Source of the DNA: Flavobacterium limi
Lineage (GTDB): Bacteria > Bacteroidota > Bacteroidia > Flavobacteriales > Flavobacteriaceae
Length of the DNA: 64,000 nucleotides
Reading direction: 5' to 3'
Assembly: GCF_010645075.1 (NCBI RefSeq)
Contig: NZ_JAADZV010000009.1
Coordinates: 62,001 to 126,000, forward strand
In this document: one piece after another, positions 47,101 through 55,714 of the stretch
How positions within the stretch are numbered: position 1 is the first letter of the stretch
Layout of the letters: each line of letters begins with the position of its first letter
Translations under genes and position numbers: made by a program
The notes under the pieces: model-generated
Seen by the model: the letters and a program-made list of their open reading frames with translations, nothing else
The model's database searches: none
Told to the model about the DNA's origin: nothing

Positions 47101-47700
47101 ATGGATATTTTGGAATTAATGAAAAAAAGATACTCTGCGAAAAAGTACAACGCTGACAAGGCTATTCCGCAGGAAAAAATCGAAGCTTTGAAAGAGGTTT
47201 TATACCTGAGCCCTTCTTCTATAAATGTTCAGCCATGGAAATTTACTTTTGTGCAGAATACAGGAGTAAAGGCACAATTGGCTGCGGTTTCGATGCACAA
47301 TCTGGAAAAAGTAAATCAGGCGCAGCTGGTAGTGGTTTTTAGTGTTGCAGATGATTTGGATGCTTTTCAGCAAATAGTAGATACTCAGTTCCCGGAAGCC
47401 CGCAGAAACTGGTACAATCAGATCAGGGCAAGCAAGCCGGAGGCCGATTTGAAAATATGGTTATCGCAACAAGTATATATTGCCCTGGGAGTTGGTTTGA
47501 CAGCCAGTATTGCATTAGGCCTGGATTCTACAGCTATGGAAGGGATTGAATCTGACAAATACAAAGAAATCCTTAATATGACAGACTTCAAGCCTTTGTT
47601 TGCAATGGCTGTTGGTTATGGCGCCGAGGATGATTTTAACCGAATCGAAGTGATGCCAAAATCGAGAAGATTATTGGACAGTGTGATTGAGAGTATTTAA
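47101..47700 (+). CDS. NfsB-like nitroreductase family oxidoreductase
   Basis: This 199-residue FMN-dependent oxidoreductase begins MDILELMKKRYSAKKYNADK, with the conserved RYSxKxY motif and SPSSINVQPWKFTFVQ for FMN binding, and a late GYGAEDDFNR segment. The family reduces nitro compounds or quinones with NAD(P)H. The start was set at the ATG 36 bp inside a longer frame because it follows the promoter and opens the domain. It is followed by an AraC regulator (17 bp) and an NmrA-type protein, together a likely redox or electrophile stress unit. Confidence 0.9.
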   Translation: MDILELMKKRYSAKKYNADKAIPQEKIEALKEVLYLSPSSINVQPWKFTFVQNTGVKAQLAAVSMHNLEKVNQAQLVVVFSVADDLDAFQQIVDTQFPEARRNWYNQIRASKPEADLKIWLSQQVYIALGVGLTASIALGLDSTAMEGIESDKYKEILNMTDFKPLFAMAVGYGAEDDFNRIEVMPKSRRLLDSVIESI

Positions 47701-47717
47701 ACTTCACCTATAAAGAC

Positions 47718-48596
47718 ATGACCACCGACATCATAGAATTAAACAATTTTATCGTCCTGATCGAACAATCTAATGCAGAGAAAACCTTTGTTCAGAAATG
47801 TGAGATTGACGGAGATGCGGTTGGTTTTGCTTTTTATGGTTCCGGCAACGTAGAATTAGAAATCAAACACAATAATCAGACAAAATATTTAACGAATACT
47901 ACCGGACTGGCGATTTCTTTTTTTGGCAATCAGAAAGTAGAATTTGCCCATAAAATCGCTCCGGACAAACCGCTCCAGTCCATCAGTATTTTTACGAAAC
48001 TTAAAAACCTGCATACACTCTCACAGATCGAAAAAGAAATCTTCGAAAAACAGCTGCCCGAATTATTGAATCCAAAGGAGCATTTTGTAAAAGGGCCTAC
48101 TCATTTTATGACACTTGATATGCAGCTTGCTGTCCAAAAAATATTCAATACCTCCTACTCCGGCAATACAAGACTATTATTTTTAAAAAGTCAGGTTAAT
48201 GAATTACTCGCGCATTACTTTGCCCTTTTGTCTGATGATAAAAAAGTAGAATTTACCGAAAAAGACAAAGAGAAACTTTTTCACGCAAAAGATATCGTGA
48301 GCACTCAATATTCAAAACCGCCTACTATTTCAGAATTGTCCAGGCTCATCGGACTCAACAGTACCAAATTAAAAAAGAATTTCAAGGAGTTATTTGGCAT
48401 TCCGATTTACAAATATATTCACGAAGAGCGTTTGAACAAAGCGTACGAACTGCTTTCGCAAACCGAGAAAACCGTTCAGGAAGCTGCCTGGGAAGTTGGA
48501 TACGAAAGCCTGAGTTCGTTTTCGAATGCTTTTCAGAAAAAGTTTGGTTCAAGGCCCAACGAAGTGAAAAAACAATTCCTTTCAAACAAATCTTAA
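47718..48596 (+). CDS. AraC family transcriptional regulator
   Basis: This 292-residue protein has an N-terminal sensor-like domain (about 1-180) and a C-terminal pair of HTH motifs (about 200-290). The first is PTISELSRLIGLNSTKLKKN; the second is TVQEAAWEVGYESLSSFSNA, followed by FQKKFGSRPNEVKKQ, the AraC signature. It sits between the nitroreductase and the NmrA-type gene and probably controls them. Inducer unknown. Confidence 0.92.
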   Translation: MTTDIIELNNFIVLIEQSNAEKTFVQKCEIDGDAVGFAFYGSGNVELEIKHNNQTKYLTNTTGLAISFFGNQKVEFAHKIAPDKPLQSISIFTKLKNLHTLSQIEKEIFEKQLPELLNPKEHFVKGPTHFMTLDMQLAVQKIFNTSYSGNTRLLFLKSQVNELLAHYFALLSDDKKVEFTEKDKEKLFHAKDIVSTQYSKPPTISELSRLIGLNSTKLKKNFKELFGIPIYKYIHEERLNKAYELLSQTEKTVQEAAWEVGYESLSSFSNAFQKKFGSRPNEVKKQFLSNKS

Positions 48597-48668
48597 TTCT
48601 TTTCCGACAAATGATTTGATGATGATCCGTGCAACTTTGCAGTATCATTAATCTAAAATCATATAAAA

Positions 48669-49517
48669 ATGGAAAATCAGAAAATTTTAGTCCTTGGCGG
48701 AAACGGAAAAACAGGCCGCAGGGTAACGAAACTGTTAAAAGAAATAAGCAATGCAGAAGTATACATCGGTTCCAGAAGCGGTATCCCTCCTTTTCACTGG
48801 GAAAATCCCGAAAGCTGGTCTGAAGTAATAGAAGGCATCGATACGGTTTACATCACTTTTCAGCCGGATCTCGCCATTCCGTCAGCACCGGAAACGATTA
48901 ATAAATTTACAACTTTGGCTACTCAAAACGGCGTTCAGAAAATCGTACTGCTTTCCGGAAGAGGTGAAAAAGAAGCGCAGGTTTGCGAAGAAATTGTAAA
49001 ATCGACCGCAAAAAACTGGACAATTGTAAGAGCCAGCTGGTTCAGTCAGAATTTTAGCGAAAGCATCTTTTTAGAGCCTATTCTCGCAGGTCACGTAGCC
49101 ATCGCAAGAGCAGAAACTCCGGAGCCGTTTACCGATGCCGATGATATTGCGGCTGTAGTAACCGAAGCGCTTTTAAACGAAAAACACAACGGCAAAACAT
49201 ACGAACTTACAGGTCCGAGATTACTAAATTTTGAACAGGCTGTTGCAGAAATAGCCCGGATTACAGGCAGGGAAATCCATTTTCAGCCGCTTTCTGTAGA
49301 CGAATATATTGGCATGCTACGTGAATATCAGGTTCCGGAAGACGAACTTTGGCTGGTAAACTATCTTTTCACTGAAGTTTTGGATGGCCGAAATTCCAGC
49401 ATTACCAATGATATTGAAAAAGTCTTAGGCCGAAAAGCCAAAGATTTTACCGACTACGTAAAAGAAACAGCGCAAACCGGTATCTGGGATGCACCTAAAC
49501 TTGTAACAACACCATGA
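48669..49517 (+). CDS. NmrA-family NAD(P)-binding protein
   Basis: This 282-residue atypical short-chain dehydrogenase has the nucleotide-binding motif LVLGGNGKTGRRVTKLL at the N-terminus, IVRASWFSQNFSESIF in the middle and a Rossmann fold overall. It lacks an evident YxxxK catalytic pair, typical of NmrA-like proteins that act as redox sensors or reductases. Its stop overlaps the start of the next gene by 4 bp (ATGA), so the two are coupled. Confidence 0.87.
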   Translation: MENQKILVLGGNGKTGRRVTKLLKEISNAEVYIGSRSGIPPFHWENPESWSEVIEGIDTVYITFQPDLAIPSAPETINKFTTLATQNGVQKIVLLSGRGEKEAQVCEEIVKSTAKNWTIVRASWFSQNFSESIFLEPILAGHVAIARAETPEPFTDADDIAAVVTEALLNEKHNGKTYELTGPRLLNFEQAVAEIARITGREIHFQPLSVDEYIGMLREYQVPEDELWLVNYLFTEVLDGRNSSITNDIEKVLGRKAKDFTDYVKETAQTGIWDAPKLVTTP

Positions 49518-49903
49518 ATTATCCAAGAGCCCTATTGGCAGGCATTATTGCATGGCTTTGTGTTGTGATCACTTTTTATGTTCTGGAACACATTCCGTTT
49601 TTTAACGAATCAATGACCGCCCAAGCCTTCATTGCTGCATTTACCATTATATTTTATGCCTGGTTTGCTGCCTGGTTTTATTATAAAAAAGCAGCGAAAA
49701 AGTCGGGACTTCTGGCAGGAATCGTGATTACAGGAACCGCATTGATTCTGGATGTACTGGTTACAGTTCCGTTTATCGAAATCCCAAAAGGAAGCAGTTA
49801 TCAGGCTTTTTTCAGCAATCCTCTGTTATGGATTCTGGCGGTCATCAATGTACTCACGGTGTTTTTGTATCTGAAGCGAAATACCAAAGTAAGCCAAAAC
49901 TAA
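49514..49903 (+). CDS. DUF5367-like membrane protein
   Basis: This 129-residue protein has four predicted membrane helices (about 5-24, 38-57, 67-87 and 102-120) and short loops. I associate it with DUF5367-type small membrane proteins; no function is known. Its start overlaps the stop of the NmrA-type gene by 4 bp. Confidence 0.72.
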   Translation: MNYPRALLAGIIAWLCVVITFYVLEHIPFFNESMTAQAFIAAFTIIFYAWFAAWFYYKKAAKKSGLLAGIVITGTALILDVLVTVPFIEIPKGSSYQAFFSNPLLWILAVINVLTVFLYLKRNTKVSQN

Positions 49904-49914
49904 CAAACTATTTA

Positions 49915-49951
49915 AGAATCCGATTTGCGACAAGCAGTTCGGATTTTTTTA
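49915..49951 (+). terminator. Intrinsic terminator of the nitroreductase-NmrA block
   Basis: Stem GAATCCGA / TCGGATTT with a loop around TTTGCGACAAGCAGT and a T-run; it directly precedes repeat copy 4. Confidence 0.8.
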
Positions 49952-50058
49952 TGGCATGCCCCGCAGAAAAAGCGGGTCGGGCTATTCGCTAAATTTTTTG
50001 TTCCGTTTCTCTTCACAAAAAGATACCGCTGCTATCCCTCATGCCCCATAAGGTTTCA
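49952..50058 (-). repeat. Dispersed flavobacterial intergenic repeat, copy 4
   Basis: GGCATGCCCCGCAGAAAAAG, GGGCTATTCGCTAAATTTTT and ACCGCTGCTATCCCTCATGC match copies 2 and 3; the AT-rich tail seen there is missing. It ends about 105 bp upstream of the recombinase start codon. Confidence 0.75.
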
Positions 50059-50164
50059 TCAGAAAGTTTTATTTAATTTAGGGATGAAGATTTTAAAAAT
50101 GGTGTTTGGAAACAAAAAATAAAACAGAATTTCCTTATATTTATTTTTAGTTTAAAAAACATAA

Positions 50165-51207
50165 ATGAATTGGTCATCCAAATTAATCCATCATAAAAAA
50201 GAACTCCGAATCGCGGTTTACTTTGAAAAAAATGTTCAGCTAATTAAGCTCATCAAACAATTTGAAGGTGCAAAATGGAGTCAAACCTTAAAGTCTGGCA
50301 TTTACCGGACAATGAACAGAACCGGATTCATTTTAAAATTCCCGCAGCATATTTATCATTACCATCAAAAGAAGGAATTTTAGCTATTCAAAAGTTTAGC
50401 AATTGGCTTACTTCCAGACGTTATAGTCCAAATACTGTAAAAACATATACTGAAGCTTTAAAATCCTTTTTGGTTTTTCATCGGGAACTTCTTGTTTCTG
50501 AAATCACAAATGATCATATCATACTATATAATAACGATTACATTTTAAAAAACAACCTTTCGGCTTCCTATCAAAATCAAATTGTAAATGCCATTAAATT
50601 GTTTTTCAAGATCATGCTAGAAACTAAAATAGAAATTGAAAAAATACACCGCCCAAAGCGTGCAAAAGTATTGCCTAATGTATTAAGCAAACAAGAAGTA
50701 AAAGCAATATTGAATGCACCAAATAACATCAAACATAAGCCCATGTTAAGTTTAATTTATTCCTGCGGATTAAGTTGTGGTGAATTATTAACGCTTCAGC
50801 CCGTACACATCGATTCGGTTAGAAATATTGTATTGATAAAAAATGCCAAAGGGAAAAAAGACCGTATAGTTCCGCTAAGTCCTAAGATTTTAGAAATATT
50901 GCGAGCTTATTTTGTAGCTTACAAACCTTCAGTTTATTTATTTGAAGGTAGAATCAAGGGGGAATCTTATGATGACAGGAGTTTACAACAAGTTTTAAAG
51001 CTGGCATTAAAAAAAGCGGAAATAACAAAGCCAGTTACCCTACATTGGCTGCGACATAGTTATGCCACACATCTTTTAGAAAGCGGAACCGATTTAAGAT
51101 ACATTCAAGAATTATTAGGTCATAACAGCAGTAAAACCACAGAAATTTATACCCATGTAAGTACCAAAAGTTTACAACAAATAAAAAGCCCGTTTGATGA
51201 TTTGTAA
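50165..51207 (+). pseudogene. Tyrosine recombinase beside the cassette array, frameshifted and lacking catalytic Arg I
   Basis: The intact product would be about 347 residues. The N-terminal frame MNWSSKLIHHKKELRIAVYF runs to GAKWSQTLK. One missing A in the run at 50290-50292 then moves the rest (VWHLPDNEQNRIHFKIPAAY onward) to another frame, open to 51207 with an internal ATG at 50275. The core-binding domain (RRYSPNTVKTYTEALKSF) is followed by the catalytic domain. Box I reads IYSCGLSCGELL, so the catalytic Arg of the usual GLRxxEL is Ser (AGT, 50773-50775). The hairpin Lys (AKGKKDRIVPL), HWLRHSYATHLL, LLGH and nucleophile Tyr in IYTHV are intact. The extra helix-containing insertion of canonical integron IntI between boxes I and II is absent. 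Its direction is the same as the cassettes. A one-base sequencing error could explain the frameshift but not the Arg loss. Confidence 0.85.
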
Positions 51208-51315
51208 TAAAAATATTAACCATATATTTGTTTGTAATCCGCAACTCAATAGCGACAATCTATTTAGATTTGGATGTATAGTCGCCATTTTATAGCGGAT
51301 ATAAATATTTTTAAA
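51208..51315 (+). other. Recombinase-to-array junction, attI candidate
   Basis: Between the recombinase stop and the first cassette gene lie TTGTTTGTAATCC (51228-51240) and a small inverted repeat GCGAC (51252-51256) / GTCGC (51281-51285). If the first cassette began like the others, a GTTGTGTGC would be expected to match its end (GCACACAAC at 52040). It is not found, so the primary site is not identified with certainty. Confidence 0.3.
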
Positions 51316-52035
51316 ATGAATGATTATAACCAAGAATTATTTGAAACAATCAAACAATTCAAAAAAATATTTAGACGAGAATATAAATTTTCAACAGTCG
51401 CTAATGAGAAAGATATAGTTTCATTTGAAAATAAATTTAAAGTAAAATTACCTAATGAATATAGATGGTTTTTACTAAATATTGCAAATGGAATAGTTAG
51501 CAAAAAAGATTGGAATTTTGATAAATTAGATAAAATAAATTTCAATGATTATTGGTATGACGAAGAATACAATCCTGCAGTAAATTTTAAACTCACAAGG
51601 AAAGTTATATTTCATAAGCCAAAAGATTTTGGTGATTATCCTTATGAAACATATGTTTGTGATGACACTAAGTCTGATGAGGAATTTTTCTATTTAAATG
51701 ATGGATTCAAAAGCGGAGTAATTCATCTCTGTGGTTATGGATGCGGAACTTGCTCTATGATTGTTGTAAATGGAGAAGAATTTGGAAATGTTTGGACTGA
51801 AGACATTGCGTCAAATGACGAAGTGTATCCTGAATATGATATAGAAAAAAACAAAAGTCGAATGAATTTTAATGATTGGATTATTATGACTTTAAATCAA
51901 GAAATAAAAATGCATTATCTCATTTTAGAATCCGAAAAAAGAGAAATAGAATTGAAAAAACAATCAGGTGAATGGGATGTATCTGACCAAATTTTATATT
52001 CACTTAAATCTTTATGGAACAAATTATTGAAATAA
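51316..52035 (+). CDS. SMI1/KNR4 family protein (cassette 1)
   Basis: This 239-residue protein has the SMI1/KNR4 (SUKH) core at about 25-180: VANEKDIVSFENKFKVKLPN then EYRWFLLNIANGIVS. Later come YETYVCDDTKSDEEFFYLND and HLCGYGCGTCSMIVVNGEEF. SUKH proteins are common immunity proteins against nuclease toxins in Bacteroidota and also occur free-standing. The start was set at ATG 51316. The gene is followed 4 bp later by attC-like site 1. No toxin gene is seen nearby. Confidence 0.85.
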   Translation: MNDYNQELFETIKQFKKIFRREYKFSTVANEKDIVSFENKFKVKLPNEYRWFLLNIANGIVSKKDWNFDKLDKINFNDYWYDEEYNPAVNFKLTRKVIFHKPKDFGDYPYETYVCDDTKSDEEFFYLNDGFKSGVIHLCGYGCGTCSMIVVNGEEFGNVWTEDIASNDEVYPEYDIEKNKSRMNFNDWIIMTLNQEIKMHYLILESEKREIELKKQSGEWDVSDQILYSLKSLWNKLLK

Positions 52036-52039
52036 AACA

Positions 52040-52172
52040 GCACACAACAGCTACTACAACGGATTTGGGCAATTGGCTTAATGGAAAAATGGTTTTGTAT
52101 CTGAATGATTTGGCAAATCCGAAAATAGTCTTAATTTACTCCCAAACCCGCTGTAGTAGCAACACGTTGTGT
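52040..52172 (+). repeat. attC-like site 1 (group A)
   Basis: GCACACAAC starts the site and GTTGTGTAC (GTT at 52166) ends it. Left arm GCTACTACAACGG pairs with right arm CCGCTGTAGTAGC with one mismatch. The inner arms TTTGGG and CCCAAA also pair. The centre contains GATTTGGCAAATCC. Confidence 0.85.
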
Positions 52173-52253
52173 ACAATACTAAAAAACGTGTATCTTAAAA
52201 TAAGTTGATAAAAATTAACATCTTTATTAACCAATCAAATCCCTTAAAATACT

Positions 52254-52784
52254 GTGAAAAGGACTTTAAAAATATTTTTGATACTTATTTCAACTTTAGC
52301 TTATTCACAGAATAGCTCTGAATCTGAAATTTTTAGAAAAATTATTGAACAAGAAATACAAAAGGGTGTAATAGACATATACATACTATGTGAAAAATCT
52401 AAAACTACTTTTGACCAAAAAGTTTTTAAAGAAGAAACCATACTTAATGTCCCAAAAAACATATTAAAAGAAATTGAGATAAACGGAGCGAAAGGTAAAA
52501 ATGAAATGTGGGATTCAGAAATAATTGAACTGCGTAACATATCTCATCATATTAATGAAAATTGTTTGACTAAAAAAGATGCAGAAGGGATATTTAAAAA
52601 TACAAAAAAAACACAAAACCTAATCGCTATAAGCAAACCTATTTTTGATAATAATTACGAAAATTGTATTGTTTCTATCACTTATTGGAAATTTGCACCA
52701 AAATTATACGGAAATAAATATTTTCTAAAAAAAGTTTACGGAGTATGGACAATAATAGCTAAATATGACTATTCGGGTAACTAA
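52254..52784 (+). CDS. Secreted protein of unknown function (cassette 2)
   Basis: This 176-residue protein starts at GTG 52254 with a signal peptide (MKRTLKIFLILISTLAYSQ). The mature part is mixed alpha/beta, Lys-rich, with two Cys (YILCEKSK, NENCLTKK) and a third in YENCIVSITYWKF. I do not recognise a family. The nearest upstream boundary is GTT at 52166, which leaves an 85-bp leader. Confidence 0.7.
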   Translation: MKRTLKIFLILISTLAYSQNSSESEIFRKIIEQEIQKGVIDIYILCEKSKTTFDQKVFKEETILNVPKNILKEIEINGAKGKNEMWDSEIIELRNISHHINENCLTKKDAEGIFKNTKKTQNLIAISKPIFDNNYENCIVSITYWKFAPKLYGNKYFLKKVYGVWTIIAKYDYSGN

Positions 52785-52792
52785 ACAGTACT

Positions 52793-52927
52793 GTACACAA
52801 CACTTGCTACAATAGATTTGGGCAATTGACTTAATTTAAAAATGGTCTTGTATTTGAGATGTTTAGGCAAATCCGAAAATAAGGCATAATTTAATCCCAA
52901 ACCTCTTGTAGCAAGGGGACGTTATGC
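52793..52927 (+). repeat. attC-like site 2 (group A)
   Basis: The site starts GTACACAAC, exactly complementary to GTTGTGTAC at the start of the same cassette. Left arm CTTGCTACAA pairs perfectly with TTGTAGCAAG; inner TTTGGG pairs with CCCAAA. It ends GGGGACGTTATGCC with GTT at 52921. The central ~70 bases (AAAAATGGTCTTGTATTTG) are nearly the same as in sites 4 and 6. Confidence 0.88.
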
Positions 52928-52952
52928 CCAATTTTAAAAAGACACTGACACA

Positions 52953-54809
52953 ATGATAACAAAGAACATAGACATATCAATTCCGATTTTATGGGGAAAT
53001 GAACACTTCATAAAAAATGAATGGGGTTTTATTAATTATTTAGTTGGTGCGAATGGAACAGGAAAATCTTTACTTGCTGAACAACTAAAAAATCACTTTA
53101 GCAACAATGGTTATACTGCAAGGTATCTAAATGCAGAAAGACTTATGGGGCTTGAAAAAAATGATATTTCATATTATGGTGGCGCTAGTCTTAAACAAGG
53201 ATTTAATATTAGCAATTTCAATGATTATAAGACTTATGCAGAAAGGGGTGGATTGTCTTCCTCAGCTATCATAATACTCAAAGAAAGACTTGACATCCGA
53301 CTTAAAATTGAAGCTTTACTCTCTGATATTTTTGGAAAAACTATAAGACTAGTAGAAGAAGGTGGTTTTCTAAAAGCCAAAATGCAAAATATAAAGGCTG
53401 GAGATGAATACAATTTAAGCCAAAGCGAATGTCACGGACTAAAAGAGCTAATAACATTGTTAACTTTCCTATATGACCCAACCAAAAACTGTATAATTTT
53501 TGACGAGCCAGAATTACATCTTCATCCACAATTTCAATCCTTCTTTCTTCAAGAAATCAGAAAAGTTGCTGGCGACCCATTGACCGACCCAAGTAAAAAG
53601 GTTTTTTTTATTATTACTCATTCTCCCTATTTTATTGACTTAAAAACTCTTGATGATTTAAAAAATATTTTGGTTTGTCATTTAAATAAAGTTCCTACTT
53701 ATGTAACCGAATTAGATGCAGATGACCAGTTTGTGTTAAGAAAATTCCTGCCGAGATTTAATACGCATCACAAACAATTTTTCTTTTCACCAAACCCAGT
53801 TTTTGTTGAAGGATATACAGACCAACAAATAATTTCAATATTATTTGAAAAAATTGGAATAAATATTGGTGCATCGGGTTCTTGCATTATTGATGTTGGG
53901 GGTAAAGATGAACTAGGTGTATTTTATAAACTTTGCAAATCATTAAAAATTAACTGTAGAATTATTGCAGACTTGGATGCTGTTTTTAGAGGACGATTAA
54001 GACGAGTTGTTTGTGAAGATGAGCGTTCTCAAAATTATGTTCAACAACACGGAATTGGAGCAAATCTTTCAAATGAAATTGGAGATTTAGAAACACATCT
54101 AAGCGGCATCGCTACGAGAATACAAAGCCAAGAAACAGCTATTCCACAACTTATTGCACTAAAAACAAAATTAGCTTCATTTACTGCTGATGAAGAACAT
54201 TCAAAAAGGGTTGCCACACTTTTAACAGTTCTTAAATATGATGCAGAAATCAGAACAGTCTTGGATGCTCCTAATATCGCTAATCTAAATTTAATAATTG
54301 GAAGAATGGCACAACTCCATAACGCTTTCAAATCCTGCAATACTTTCATATTTCCAAAGGGTGAAATAGAACACTACTATACTCAATCTGCCATCGATTA
54401 TTTGAGTATTACGAATAAAGATACTTGGTTTCACAGTGAACGAGATTATATTCTACAAGCTAATAATGCAGAAATCGATGCTAGATATTCAGATTTAATA
54501 ACAATTTTAAAGGAGGCTGTTCCTGTAATAGAAATTGAAATTAAAAAACACCTCAAGTTTGAAATATTTGAATGGATACATAGAGTACAGACAGGTATTG
54601 CTAAAGGAGAAGTTAATAACAATGACGACCTTACTCGAAATGCTAAAATAAACTATGCCTTGTATAACCAAATTTTAGAATTGCAAAATCTGACTATTAA
54701 CGACAACAGAACATTTGAATGTAGGATAACGATTAGAGAATCTTTAACAGGTACACCATTAGAAGTTAATTTCAATCAGACAACAAATGCACACAATTTC
54801 GACATATAG
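52953..54809 (+). CDS. OLD-family ATPase with TOPRIM nuclease domain (cassette 3)
   Basis: This 618-residue protein has an ABC-type ATPase domain with Walker A VGANGTGKSLLAEQL (about 33-47), signature-like YNLSQSECHGLKEL, Walker B NCIIFDEPELHLHP and switch His in ITHSPYF. A TOPRIM domain follows from about 285: VFVEGYTDQQIISIL with catalytic Glu, DVGGKDELG and RIIADLDAVF. The C-terminal 250 residues are helical. OLD nucleases act in phage defence, alone or with partners (Gabija is an example with a UvrD-like helicase). No helicase partner is present here, so it is a class 1-like, single-gene OLD. At about 2 kb the cassette is by far the largest in the array. Confidence 0.87.
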   Translation: MITKNIDISIPILWGNEHFIKNEWGFINYLVGANGTGKSLLAEQLKNHFSNNGYTARYLNAERLMGLEKNDISYYGGASLKQGFNISNFNDYKTYAERGGLSSSAIIILKERLDIRLKIEALLSDIFGKTIRLVEEGGFLKAKMQNIKAGDEYNLSQSECHGLKELITLLTFLYDPTKNCIIFDEPELHLHPQFQSFFLQEIRKVAGDPLTDPSKKVFFIITHSPYFIDLKTLDDLKNILVCHLNKVPTYVTELDADDQFVLRKFLPRFNTHHKQFFFSPNPVFVEGYTDQQIISILFEKIGINIGASGSCIIDVGGKDELGVFYKLCKSLKINCRIIADLDAVFRGRLRRVVCEDERSQNYVQQHGIGANLSNEIGDLETHLSGIATRIQSQETAIPQLIALKTKLASFTADEEHSKRVATLLTVLKYDAEIRTVLDAPNIANLNLIIGRMAQLHNAFKSCNTFIFPKGEIEHYYTQSAIDYLSITNKDTWFHSERDYILQANNAEIDARYSDLITILKEAVPVIEIEIKKHLKFEIFEWIHRVQTGIAKGEVNNNDDLTRNAKINYALYNQILELQNLTINDNRTFECRITIRESLTGTPLEVNFNQTTNAHNFDI

Positions 54810-54815
54810 AAAAAC

Positions 54816-54952
54816 TGGGCATAACAGGCGTTTGGCTCAATGGCGGGTGACGTGGTTAATCGAACATTCTACCTCGCATCAATTTTTGTGGTGTATTGAC
54901 AGTTTTGTGCTCCGAAATCCGCCACTGCGCCAAGCGCCAAACCGTTAGTGGC
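54816..54952 (+). repeat. attC-like site 3 (group B)
   Basis: The site starts TGGGCATAAC, matching GTTATGCCCA at the start of its cassette over 10 bases. Arms: AGGCGTTTGGCTCAATGGCG on the left against CGCCACTGCGCCAAGCGCCA on the right, pairing in blocks GGCG, TTGGC and TGGCGG. It ends AAACCGTTAGTGGC with GTT at 54944. The GCGTTTGGC form is closer to classical attC sites than group A. Confidence 0.87.
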
Positions 54953-54989
54953 AACCTCACAGCTAAATTGCGAATTACAACTTTAAGAA

Positions 54990-55532
54990 ATGAATAACCA
55001 GATTATAAAAAAGTGTATTGAAGAAAACGAATTGCAATTGAGTTTTTGGGATAAAATCAGTCATTATTGGAGTGTTATATTTGTTTTAATTATTCCGATT
55101 TGTTCTATAACTTATAAAATTATAGATGTTATAAATAAAACAGAAAGACCAAGTAGAGACGGCGAAATTTATTTATTTGTAATTCCAATTATAGTTTCTG
55201 TTCTATTTTATATATTACAAAAGAAAAGATTGAGTTTTAAAATTGTAGAAACAAAACTGAACATAGACGAAGTTTTTAAAATTACTGAAGAAACAGCCAA
55301 CGAATTAGGATGGATAATAAATCACAAAACAAAAAAATATTTGACAGCTAACACAAATCCGAAATTTACTTCCGGAAGTTGGGGCGAGCAAATAACATTA
55401 ATTTTTATTGAGAATAAAATCCTCGTAAATAGTATCTGTGACTTAAACAAAAAAAGCTCATTAGTTTCAATGGGTAGAAACAAAAAAAACGAACTAACAT
55501 TCATCAATAACATCAAAAGAGCCAGCCACTAA
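54990..55532 (+). CDS. Two-helix membrane protein, unknown (cassette 4)
   Basis: This 180-residue protein has membrane helices at about 27-46 (WSVIFVLIIPICSITYKIID) and 63-82 (FVIPIIVSVLFYILQ), a short N-terminal tail and a C-terminal soluble domain of about 95 residues (DEVFKITEETANELGWIINH). No family is recognised. Its stop codon TAA (55530-55532) overlaps the AAC of the following site. Confidence 0.72.
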   Translation: MNNQIIKKCIEENELQLSFWDKISHYWSVIFVLIIPICSITYKIIDVINKTERPSRDGEIYLFVIPIIVSVLFYILQKKRLSFKIVETKLNIDEVFKITEETANELGWIINHKTKKYLTANTNPKFTSGSWGEQITLIFIENKILVNSICDLNKKSSLVSMGRNKKNELTFINNIKRASH

Positions 55533-55659
55533 CACTTGCTACAATAGATTTGGGCAATTAGCTTAATTTAAAAATGGTCTTGTATTTGGAATGTTTAAGC
55601 AAATCCGAAAATAAGGCTTAATTTAACCCCAAACCTATTGTAGCAAGGGAACGTTGGAT
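55525..55659 (+). repeat. attC-like site 4 (group A)
   Basis: The site starts GCCACTAAC, exactly complementary to the cassette start GTTAGTGGC. Left arm CTTGCTACAATAG pairs perfectly over 13 bp with CTATTGTAGCAAG, followed after one mismatch by TTTGGG/CCCAAA. It ends GGGAACGTTGGATGC with GTT at 55653. This is the best-preserved hairpin of the array. Confidence 0.9.
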
Positions 55660-55714
55660 GCTAGTCTATCAGAAAATTTGCGGTTAAAAAAAACTCAGAA
55701 AATCCAAATGAAGA

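Noticed and set aside
49925..50122. 65-residue + strand frame inside repeat copy 4
   Set aside because: It lies in the dispersed repeat and is not kept open in copies 2 and 3.
50287..50295. Programmed frameshift in the recombinase
   Set aside because: No slippery heptamer with a downstream stimulatory structure was evident, and the loss of the box I arginine points to decay instead.
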